Source: Zoroaster sp. YZ-2022 (taxonomy: Eukaryota; Echinodermata; Asteroidea; Forcipulatida; Zoroasteridae). Taken from it: a stretch of DNA of 64,000 bases. The stretch covers positions 2,508,992-2,572,991 of the forward strand of contig CM055816.1 of the NCBI GenBank assembly GCA_029582265.1, given 5' to 3'. Below, piece after piece: positions 12,743-21,360 of this stretch; the stretch's first letter is position 1; every line of letters starts with the position of its first letter. A program made the translations under genes and the position numbers. The notes beneath the pieces were generated by a model, which was not told where the DNA came from, searched no databases, and was given only the letters and a program-made list of their open reading frames with translations.

Positions 12743-13087
12743 AGAAATGTTTTTACTTGGGAAATAAACGAGAATTTCTTTTCGGATGTTTTTGTGATTT
12801 GTAAAACCATTTAGATAATCATAATTATTATGAAGCGTGTCAAAATTAGAACGAGGCAAATTATTTGAATTTTGACTGTTACAGTTTAGCTGTTGACCCT
12901 GTACAGTGGCGGACCGGGAATGGCAAAGCGCCAACAAAGTGGAGAACAAGTAAGACTAATTGCGGTGATACCATGTGAAATTCTCTATTGAGTAGTAATT
13001 AGTTCTGAAAAGATCTGGATGTTACAACTCTGTGAAGAACACACACACACAAGTGTAAGGTAAATTGACAAGTACGGCCCCTTTGCA
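12743..13087. repeat. 345-bp direct repeat, copy 1
   Basis: Direct duplicate of 13311-13655, sharing 'cataattattatgaagcgtg', 'gttgaccctgtacagtggcg' and 'gacaagtacggcccctttgc'. Both copies contain an inverted family B unit, so the family B sequence was there before duplication. The frame it contains on the minus strand is not recognisable as a protein. Confidence 0.8.
12951..13037 (-). repeat. Dispersed repeat family B, copy 2 (inverted)
   Basis: Inverted relative to copy 1: it starts 'taagactaattgcggtgata', passes through 'tagtaattagttctgaaaag' and ends near 'gttacaactctgtgaag'. The hairpin portion of the family is not preserved here; a (ca)n run follows. Confidence 0.65.
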
Positions 13088-13310
13088 GTCGCGTGACTTA
13101 TTATAATTGTTTGAAAATGTAACGTGGGCAATTGGAGAGGAGAACCAGGATTTTCAGGGGGCCCTGGAGGTATACAAGTCCCTTTGCCCACATTGAATCT
13201 GCCAGTGACCTAGTGAAAGTATTGCATTTGACACAGTGATGACGTACCTCAGACTGACTCACTGGATCTCTTCTAAACCCAGTCAAAAAAGCAACTATTA
13301 TTATATTGCA

Positions 13311-13655
13311 GGAAATTTCTTTCCTTGGAAAATAAACGATAATTTCTTTTCGGGTGTTTTTGTGATTTGTAAAACCATCTAGATAATCATAATTATTATG
13401 AAGCGTGTCAAAATTAGGACGAGGAAAATTATTTGAATTTTGACTGTTACAGTTTAGCTGTTGACCCTGTACAGTGGCGGACTGGGAATGGCAAAGCGCC
13501 AACAAAGTGGAGAACAAGTAAGACTAATTGCGGTGATACCTTGTGAAATTCTCTATTGAGTAGTAATTAATTCTGAAAAGAACTGGAGGTTACAACTCTG
13601 TGGAGAAAACACACACACCAGTGTAAGGTAAATTGACAAGTACGGCCCCTTTGCA
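13311..13655. repeat. 345-bp direct repeat, copy 2
   Basis: Second copy of 12743-13087, separated from it by 223 bp of unrelated sequence and differing by scattered substitutions. The spacing and shared orientation suggest a local duplication, or a retroelement pair such as long terminal repeats, but no TG...CA termini or target duplication are clear. Confidence 0.8.
13518..13604 (-). repeat. Dispersed repeat family B, copy 3 (inverted)
   Basis: Carried inside the second 345-bp repeat and nearly identical to copy 2, including 'agactaattgcggtgatacc' and 'ttctgaaaag'. Confidence 0.65.
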
Positions 13656-14584
13656 AATTTAGTAAAATTTCGTAAAATTTCGTAAAATTTTAGTGAAATT
13701 ATTGCCAAAATTAATTTGTCATACAAAGACAGAAATTCAATGAACGAATACGAACAACCTGAATGCATTCTCATTATTTTCTCGACGACACAATGAAATA
13801 AGCTGAAACATTAACAGATTGGTTTTTATACATAATTATATCTTAGTAAATTAGTATAGATGCATTTACATACATTTTACAACAAGTGTATACTAGTTTT
13901 AATATAATTATTATAACTTAGAACAAGTATGGGCCTTGCTTTTTTTCTGCTGTTGTTAATGCTGCTTTGTCAATTATAACGATGGTGGTCCTATGCCATG
14001 AATATTATAATGTTCAACCATAGGTAGGCGGAGCGCACATGCGTATTATATGCCTATAGGAAGGACCAATTATAAAGCTATTATGTACATCATATCCACA
14101 TATCTTTTAATGAGCGAGAGATGAGCGGTTTCAGTTAGATCGGACCGGTCAAGCATAACAAGGATACGCAAACCTGGAGTTCCAGAAAGTTTTTTTTTCA
14201 TAGTTGATAGAGAGTTGTTCCTTACATTTCCTGAGGAGATTGCATCCAGTTTGATCGGTCGACAGGACACTGCATCCTCGACGAGATGATCACCTTGCAA
14301 TGGATGAGATTCTTGGTCGTTGTGCTGTGGGGTAAGTAACATTTGTGAACGGATCCTACAAAAAGAGTCTTTTTTTATCTCGGTAAAACAAATACAATAT
14401 ATTGTAAATTGAAATTGTTATTGGAAGAGATACATTGATTCGTTTTATGAAAAGGCATTTTGGCTACTTTCAGACTCATTTTGTAAGATTAGATCATATT
14501 TTCCCCTTTCCGGTCGTTTAATCAGTGAAAAGTCCGAGATTCATTCGTATACAAAACAATAAAATTAAAAACTGACGTTTGACA
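13656..14584. other. Intergenic, with an old dispersed repeat
   Basis: No gene is supported. About 13690-13830 shares phrases with 16070-16330, 34145-34330 and 44095-44240 ('gaatacgaacaa', 'aataagctgaaacatt', 'ttcgtattcattctaa' on one or the other strand), so a further diverged dispersed repeat family is present. Confidence 0.4.
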
Positions 14585-15115
14585 GTTTTAGCAGTGTGCT
14601 CCATTTTCACAATGTACCCTAATTTTAAGCAGTGTACCCGTGTAACAATATCCAGTTTTGGGCAGTGTTCCTCTTTTCTTGCAATGTACCCTTTTTAAGA
14701 AGTGTGCCCCCCTTTTCACAATGTACCTTTTTTAGCAGGTTACCCCTATTTACAATGTACCTTTTTAGCAGGTTACCCCTATTTACAATGTACCTTTTTT
14801 AGCAGGTTACCCCTATTTACAATGTACCTTTTTTAGCAGGTTACCCCTATTTACAATGTATCCTTTTTATCAGTGTACCCCCTATTTACCGTGTGCCCAC
14901 ATTTGCAATGTAACCCTTATTTGCTGTGATCCCCTTTTCACAGTATAAACCTTTCTTGACACTTTGACTCTTTTTTGTAACGTATCCCATTTTTAACAGC
15001 ATGCCTCCGTTTCACAATTGTACTCCTTTTTGCAGTGTGACACCTTTTCACAATGTACCCCCATTTTACCAGCGCACCCTCTTTTCATAATGTAGCCCTT
15101 TTGCCACACTGGATA
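14585..15115. repeat. Diverged minisatellite
   Basis: Tandem degenerate units built from 'acaatgtaccc' and 'ttttagcaggttacccctat'. The best-preserved part is about 14718-14858, with four units of roughly 34 bp. Flanking units vary in length and sequence, as in an old array that is degrading outwards. No coding role. Confidence 0.8.
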
Positions 15116-16605
15116 CGCAGAGAGAACCAAAATAAGCAAATATATAGCATAATAAATGAGTTCACTAACCTCTTCATTTCAACTGTACGCCTTGGCAATG
15201 TCTAAACTATATAAATAATGTATAACTAGAAATTATTCGTCGATATTGTTTTTATCCCTCGTATCATTATACAATTCAACAATTCAATAAAACCAACAAA
15301 ATATATGGGGAAAAATTACTTTCAAAATAAATTTGTTTTGTTAATTTCACAAAATGATTGATCAGAGCATTGTTAAACTGATGAAAATCCAATCACGCGG
15401 CGATATACATTTATTGTCTTCACTTAATTACTCTTTATCCATGTTCCAGTTAATTATTTAATATCAAATTCAACAAATCCTTAAGTGAAAGTAATGAAAT
15501 CTGCTATACTACAACATTAATAATAAACACATGATGGGACAAGGAGGATTCACTCAAAATATATATCTTAAAGAAGGAAACTTTCCGTATCTTTATTTCT
15601 CCAGTGAATATAACATTTTATTGACTGTATTATTAAAAGGACAGTATCGTCACGATCAACAGGGCATGGAATCGGAGTGCTAGTTTTAAATTAACTCAGT
15701 GACTGAAAATAATACCCCACGTGATAATGTCATATTACCATAATTTTCAAAACGATTAACAGAATCATGTTTAACAACCCTTGGGTAACATTATAACACC
15801 GGTTATGAATTTATCACGCTACGTCATCAGTTAATTTATTCACTTAAAGGCAGTGACGTAGCCAGGATTTTCAGAGTGGGGGAATACATTTTTGAGGGTA
15901 AATTTACTGAAACACAACTCAAAATGAACGGACAAATAATGTCAAAAGACAGACTAAATTGCCAACGTTCAGAAGACCAGAAATACAAAGAAGTTTGTGA
16001 CTGCTTAAAGGGAAGGTACAGCACTAGTAATGTTGGAAAAAATTACTTAGCTACTAGTCTTTAAAAACAGTAAATATAAACAGAAAATAGTTAAAATGCA
16101 TTCAGATATTCGCTATTCATTCTAACGCGAAATTTAAGAAAGAGTATTCAGTCCTAAATTTGAAATAGAAATTATTTCACTTTTCTTAAAAGTGACATCA
16201 CCCCAGACCAACTTATTTTCTTAGGAAGATTGATACCGTCATCCTACTTTACACCAACTAAGTTTCACGTTTTAATTCTAAAATCTGGTTTTTTAAGGGA
16301 AGGTACAATGCTGGCAATATTGGCAAACCTGCTTCTGTATACGAGTATGCTTATACACTCTTTGAAACATGACATACATTAATTAACCTGTAACAATTAC
16401 AGCTTATTATGTTGTGTCATTAACCGTTATTAGTCCGGCTGCTAAGGATTCTATATGGACACATTATACACTTTTTGGTAAAAGCATGATATATTGCATC
16501 GGGGTTCAGAAAGGGCCAATATCCTTTGATGCTTTGGACCTATCTTGGGTCCAACATTGAGGACGGGCTTTGAAAAGTGGAAGAAGCCCCAAAATTATAA
16601 CTTTG
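15116..16605. other. Intergenic, flank of the Polinton
   Basis: AT-rich. It contains a partial copy of palindromic MITE family A (15633-15745) and part of the old dispersed repeat also seen at 13690 and 34145. The last five bases, ctttg (16601-16605), recur at 30067-30071 on the far side of the Polinton. Confidence 0.45.
15633..15745. repeat. MITE family A, partial copy
   Basis: Contains 'cgtcacgatcaacagggcat' and 'ggaatcggagtgctagtttt', matching one arm of the palindromic elements at 41873-42082, 43855-44066 and 58026-58218. The opposite arm is missing. Confidence 0.65.
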
Positions 16606-16807
16606 AAAAGATATATATTACTGATCCGAGCACACATTATTAAAAAAATGTTTTTAAAAATAAATTTGTTGTGTATTGATAGGAGAGATAATTTTTTTTA
16701 TAGCTAGGGTCAAAGGTGAATGACCTTTAGAAGACAAAAAAAAGATACTGTTTTTTTTTTTTTAAATTGCAAAAAACGATTTAAGATTGTGTTTAGATAA
16801 ATATGGA
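16606..16807 (+). repeat. Polinton left terminal inverted repeat
   Basis: Starts aaaagatatatattactg and matches the reverse complement of 29861-30066 with scattered substitutions and indels. Shared blocks include 'gatccgagcacacattatta', 'ttgttgtgtattgatagga' and 'gcaaaaaacgatttaagatt'. The first small gene begins at its inner edge. Confidence 0.9.
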
Positions 16808-17114
16808 AAATGGAAAATGCGTTCCATGTAAATGGCTTTTAGTTGGAAAAACAGAGAAGTGTTGTATACTTAGTGTAGAAGGGAGTGAATATTGTGCGTT
16901 ACATGAGTGGCGAATTCGATGTGGAAAAAGTATGTCAGTTCCGTGTCGAAGATGTATAAAGGGTACAAAAACCTCGATAAATTTATGTACAAAATGTGCA
17001 AAGATATTAAATGTAAAACGTTTAAAGCTTGCTGAAGGAAAAGCTATACGTTTGTTTAATCGCGTGATGAACGAGTTGTTAGAAAAGACAACCTCTGCTG
17101 AAGCACGATTATAG
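16803..17114 (+). CDS. Small Cys-rich protein, putative zinc finger
   Basis: A 103-residue frame starting at the inner edge of the left terminal repeat; no upstream in-frame ATG precedes it. It carries CVPC near residue 7, CC near 23, 'YCALH' near 33 and a second cluster 'CRRC' to 'CTKC' near residues 49-65, so one or two zinc-binding sites are plausible. The C-terminal third is basic and helical. It is the only Polinton gene here that appears intact. I do not recognise the family; its position next to the end suggests a role in element maintenance or transcription, but that is inference. Confidence 0.6.
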   Translation: MENGKCVPCKWLLVGKTEKCCILSVEGSEYCALHEWRIRCGKSMSVPCRRCIKGTKTSINLCTKCAKILNVKRLKLAEGKAIRLFNRVMNELLEKTTSAEARL

Positions 17115-17189
17115 TTTATAAATTAAAATTATACGGCGGAGGTCGTTCAGAGCTTTGCAAATCGCTGTATGATTTTGTTATAGTAAAGT

Positions 17190-17780
17190 TTACTTTAAAT
17201 TCAACAGTTTTTTCTTTCTCTTTATTGACAACGATGGGTTTTTATCATCAACGGGTTTAAATTTAGTTCTGATATTTTCTTTCATTTGAGAAAATTTATT
17301 TAGCTCTTCGCAGATTAAATTAAATTCTTCTTGGCTAATTGCACTATCTTCGATCGCTTTTGAAACGTGGTCGTCGATGGTGTTGAGTTTAGATGATGCT
17401 AAAACTCTAATCTCGTCGTGTTTTTTAGCTTTTTTTAATAATTTATATTTAGCGTATTTAATCGCAAACGCTGCACCTCCTAACCCTAAAGCTAGTCCTT
17501 CTAAAACAAATCCAACCGGAGATGCTACAACGCTGGCGATGCTGGCGATTCTGATAGCTCCTGCTCGCATACAGCCCAATCCAGCCATCGTTTCTACGAT
17601 AGAACAAGTTTTAATGATTTTATTATATTTTTTATATACACTTTCGCGTTGGTTTCTTTCTTCACGTAATTCTTTTTGAATATCGTTGATTTTTTGCAAA
17701 CGAAACGTGTTAACGTTTTCTATATTTAGATCGTTGCTGGTGTGCAAAATTGGATAAAGTTTGGTTGATTCTACGCTCAT
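17190..17780 (-). CDS. Gly-rich hydrophobic helical protein of Polinton type
   Basis: 196 residues, uninterrupted. A charged N-terminal coiled-coil-like part (residues 25-55, 'QKELREERNQRESVYKKYNK') leads into a Gly/Ala-rich hydrophobic stretch (about 62-108, with 'VASPVGFVLEGLALGLGGAA') that could insert in a membrane. A further helical part, 'SKAIEDSAISQEEFNLICEE', and a basic tail follow. I associate this layout with an uncharacterised protein family that recurs beside Polinton-type genes in invertebrates; that is memory, not a search. No function is known to me. An AT-rich 'attaatataaata' lies just 5' of the ATG. Confidence 0.6.
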   Translation of the reverse strand: MSVESTKLYPILHTSNDLNIENVNTFRLQKINDIQKELREERNQRESVYKKYNKIIKTCSIVETMAGLGCMRAGAIRIASIASVVASPVGFVLEGLALGLGGAAFAIKYAKYKLLKKAKKHDEIRVLASSKLNTIDDHVSKAIEDSAISQEEFNLICEELNKFSQMKENIRTKFKPVDDKNPSLSIKRKKKLLNLK

Positions 17781-17807
17781 TATTTATATTAATAATTATA
17801 ACAGATT

Positions 17808-18310
17808 TTAATTCAAGGGAAAACTATTAATTTTTAAATGGTAGCAGATTCCAGCTTCAAGCGAGCCAAAAAAGGTCGCCTGTAAATCCACTTTTCTATC
17901 GTACGCGCTGTTGTTTTCTATTTGAAGCAGATTCCACATTCTAAAAGCTTTGCTTCATTCTCATTAAATCTAAATCGCCAACGAGAACCTTCAAGAGAAT
18001 CATCAAGTTCCTCTTCAAGAGGGAAAAAACGTCTTTCCCTCTCTGGAATATTTTGACGTTTTGAAACGTTTGAATAATAATTCTTATTATAACTTACTTT
18101 ACAATAAGTTGTACAGTTTACTATTGGTACATAGACGTAAAACCCTGGTTGAGAAGTAATATGCCACCTGATGTGAAAAATATCTAAATTATACAAAGTT
18201 ATCCAATGTAAACCTTGTAAATCATCTCTATGAACATAGCCAGATTTTTCAAAGATGTACGGATTGTCACTACGTTTGCTTTTACGGCTAGGTCCATAAA
18301 TACTCGCCAT
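17808..18310 (-). pseudogene. MASIYGPSR-type gene, copy 1, frameshifted
   Basis: The frame starts MASIYGPSRKSKR at 18310, just downstream of the AT-rich box 'tttatatataaat'. It runs to about 17935, where it shifts. The other frame then continues through a block containing 'QATFFGSLEAGICYHLKI' to a stop at 17808. That block has a clear counterpart in copy 2, which shows it is the genuine C-terminus. Predicted length is about 167 residues, rich in aromatic and beta-branched residues and without transmembrane segments. Function unknown; a beta-sandwich structural protein is possible but unsupported. Confidence 0.6.
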
Positions 18311-18337
18311 ATTTATATATAAATACATTAATAATTT

Positions 18338-18824
18338 TTAAACCAACGGTAAACTTTTAATTTTGATATTGAAACAGATTTTAGTGTTTAAAGAACCAAC
18401 ACATGTTGCTTGTACAAAAACTTTTTTTTATTATCTCGTGTATGAAAGCACAATTCAAAATCTACATGCTGTGAATTATCATTGAAAACAAATGTTTTTC
18501 CTCGAGCTGGAGAAGGAATATAATATACGTCATTGGCAAAATTACCAGTCGTCGAATGTGAAAAAGTATCGCCGTGTTTCCTAAATTTTGTAAAAATTTG
18601 GCAGTATGTTGGTGAATCGTTAAACATGTAAAAGGGTAGTTTAAACGCACCGTGCCATCCTATTATAATTTGATATTTTTCAACTAAAGGTATCTTTAGT
18701 AAAATTTCATCACTATCGATATAGCCATGTTCTTCGTAAATGTTTTATTTTGTTGCACCAGCGCATGCTGTTGTATAACGCTTTTACGAGATTGAGATCT
18801 ACTAGGACCATAAATACTCGCCAT
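18338..18824 (-). pseudogene. MASIYGPSR-type gene, copy 2, frameshifted
   Basis: Begins MASIYGPSRSQSRKS at 18824, shifts frame near 18730, runs in a second frame through 'YQIIIGWHGAFKLPFYMF' and 'DFELCFHTRDNKK', then shifts again at a T run near 18420-18430. It ends with a block containing 'QATCVGSLNTKICFNIKI', homologous to the end of copy 1. The two copies lie head to tail 27 bp apart, so they are a tandem duplication that has diverged strongly in the middle and stayed alike at both ends. Both copies are broken. Confidence 0.6.
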
Positions 18825-18871
18825 ATTTATATATTTATAACTATATAATTTCTAAAGTTAAAATTACGAAC

Positions 18872-19610
18872 AAGTACGTGTTAAGCGTTTCTGATGAAGC
18901 CAGCAGGTATAAAGAAGCGGAACCATAATCAATAAAACTGCAGCTCAAGTTGCTAACGCGTTTGAAAAATTTATAAACGATCTCCTCTAACTTACCCAAA
19001 AATTTTAAAAGTCGATCCGGGAAAAGAATTTATGGGGAGTGTTAATACTTTAATGAGTAAAAATAATGTAAAAATCCAAAGAAGTGAAGCCGGTAATCAT
19101 AGAGCGCAAGGTATAGTAGAACGATTCAATAGAACGTTAGCTGAAAGATTATATTCTCATCAATACGCTAAAGATATGCTTAATGATAATGAAAGAAATG
19201 TTGAATGGGTTAAAAGATTACCGTTGGTTATAAAAGCATTAAATAATGAAAAAACCAGACTCATAAATTTAAAACCTAAAGATGCGATTAAACAACAACT
19301 CGTCGAACAAAATCCAGCCTCACCAAGAGCAGGTACAGAAAAAATTCCTTTAAACACTCTAGTTAGATATTTATACGCACCCGGTGAGGCTGAAAAAGAT
19401 ACGAGACGTCGCACGACCGATCCAATATGGAGTATACAAATTTATAACATTAGTAAAACTATAAAAGCACAAAATCAACCCATCTTGTATTATTTAGACG
19501 CGCTTACACATGCTGGCGTAGCTCCAAAACGTAGTTTTGTAAGAGAAGAATTACAAATTATTCCAACAGATACAGAAAATCCTCCTAAAAAAAATACTAT
19601 AATTCTTTAA
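18872..19610 (+). pseudogene. Polinton integrase (rve family), N-terminally deleted
   Basis: A DDE integrase of the retroviral type, which would insert element DNA into the chromosome. The first catalytic Asp lies in 'VSDEASRYKEAE', the second in 'KVDPGKEFMGS' and the Glu in 'GIVERFNRTLAERL', 34 residues after the second Asp. The frame is broken twice before 19032 (near 18928 and 18990) and the zinc-binding N-terminal domain is missing. From 19032 to 19610 it is open for 192 residues and includes the C-terminal part 'TDPIWSIQIYNI' and 'KRSFVREELQIIP'. It faces the polymerase gene tail to tail, as usual in Polintons, with a 5-kb insertion between them. Confidence 0.85.
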
Positions 19611-19676
19611 TTTTACAATGAGTCTGAGGTAAATAGTTTATTCCATCTGGTAAAATATATGTTTTATACGGTGGCC

Positions 19677-19867
19677 CACAACTGTCACGGCAAAAGCAAA
19701 TTCCCCACGGCAAAAGCAAATCCCCCACGGCAAAAGCAAATTCGACACGGCAAAAGCAAATGCGTCACGGCCAAAGGAAATGCGTCACGGCAAAAGCAAA
19801 TTCCCCACGGCAAAAGCAAATTCATCACGGCGAAAACAAATTCCCCACGGCAATAGCAAGCAAATTC
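19677..19867 (+). repeat. Left terminal repeat of the nested element with 20-bp tandem units
   Basis: Unique terminal part TACGGTGGCCCACAACTG, then about nine imperfect repeats of a 20-bp unit alternating 'cacggcaaaagcaaatt' with variable tails (ccc, cga, gcg, cat). The unit is not a multiple of three, so all frames stay open and code for a 20-residue period. These frames are not real genes. Confidence 0.9.
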
Positions 19868-21360
19868 CCATGTATACGGGTTAAAGGTCAAATTTGGTCG
19901 CGGTGAACTATGGGATAGTTAAATGTGTATGGTCAGCACGCCCGGACGGTGGTGCGGTTGATCCATAGAGTTATATAATATAAGAACTAGAGCGCGCAGT
20001 CGCTATGTCGTGTACGTTACGGAGCCGTGCCACTGTGGAGACACGGCCGCCATTTTCAAAGTGGGCAAAATGAATGTGAAATGCCCGGATGTGCTCACAA
20101 AACGGGGGCCGTTAAAGTTGATTTTTATGAATTATTTCGTTTGTTTTGACCTGAATGAAAGATAGTCGGTAACATTGATTAATTTACCGAATAAAATGGT
20201 AGAAAATGCATTTTAAAATTATAATTTCTCTTCGCCCAACTATCCCCGGTATGTAATACATGTACACTCGGTTAAAACACTTTGCCCGCGCTACTGTCGC
20301 TCACTATCCCAACAGTCACAGTAAAACCTATTTCCTGATTGTAAGTTGCAAAGTACACCAAACAATGAGACACAGAGATCATTTGACATCTTCATCAAAA
20401 TAAATATTCTTATTTATATTCAACAAATTTTGATAAAACAATCATTGTAGCAGCCGGCCTGCATGCCCTTCCGTACCTGTGATTTTTTTTAAAGCAAAAT
20501 GAATAAACATGTTATAAAATTAATTCATAAATCAATAAATAAAAAAAATATATATATATACATTGACAAAAATAAAGAATCCTGAAAAATGGGTAGTGGG
20601 ACTGAGGGTTAGAGGGCAGAGGACAAAGCCCCTTAATATTTAATATTGTAGGATTAGGCCTACACACTGTCCATATCCCAACAAAGAAACTAGAGGTTTG
20701 GAAAAATACCGGATATTTCATTCTTTCCTTGAGGAAAAGGGAGATTTGTAAAATAGGCTACTGAAAAATCACAGGCCTGTAAAAAAAAACTTGTTGAAAT
20801 AGTTTTTCTATAAATTAATTAATCAATACGCCAATAAATAATTAAATAGAAAAATATATATATAATACATAATTTAATTAAGAAATTAATGTATTTAGTG
20901 TAAACCAACTCAACAAATATTCACAGCACAATTTGCCTCTGTCCCCCAATAGACAGATTAGATAGATAAATCTATGTAGCCGCTCAGTCAACAGAAAGAA
21001 TCCCACTTTTACATTGTTTCTGGGAGAAGAAATAAATAAGTAAATATATATATATACAATTAAATGTATTTATAAATGACTAATTAAATGATAAAAGATA
21101 GTGAAGAACTAAAGAAGTTCTAAATCACAGCGGCGCCACATATTTTCCAAGGACAGTACCATTAATATGAAAATGGCATCATTTGAAAGGGGGTATAATG
21201 GGCTACATCATGAGGGGGTCAGCTAAGAATTGCCGAAACATAAAAGGAATGCGGTCTACATGTACATTTGGGAAATAAGTAGAACAGTTGATGATTTTAG
21301 ATTATAATAATTTTTATTATGTAATAATTTTATTCATAAACCACTTGGTTTTGGTAGTTG
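19868..21360. other. Nested element, left non-coding interior
   Basis: No exon is supported. A moderately GC-rich part (19900-20080) is followed by AT-rich sequence with three (at)n-rich patches near 20545, 20850 and 21040, each with 'aataaataa' and a tatatata run. This lies 3' of the zinc-ribbon gene, whose last exon ends at 21361. Confidence 0.4.

Noticed and set aside
12471..12767. 98-residue frame on +
   Set aside because: Low-complexity and no similarity to a protein I know; overlaps the start of the 345-bp repeat.
19659..19891. Open frames coding HGKSKFPTAK-type repeats, also at 24312-24711
   Set aside because: Both strands and all frames are open because the 20-bp unit contains no stop. 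They are transposon end arrays.
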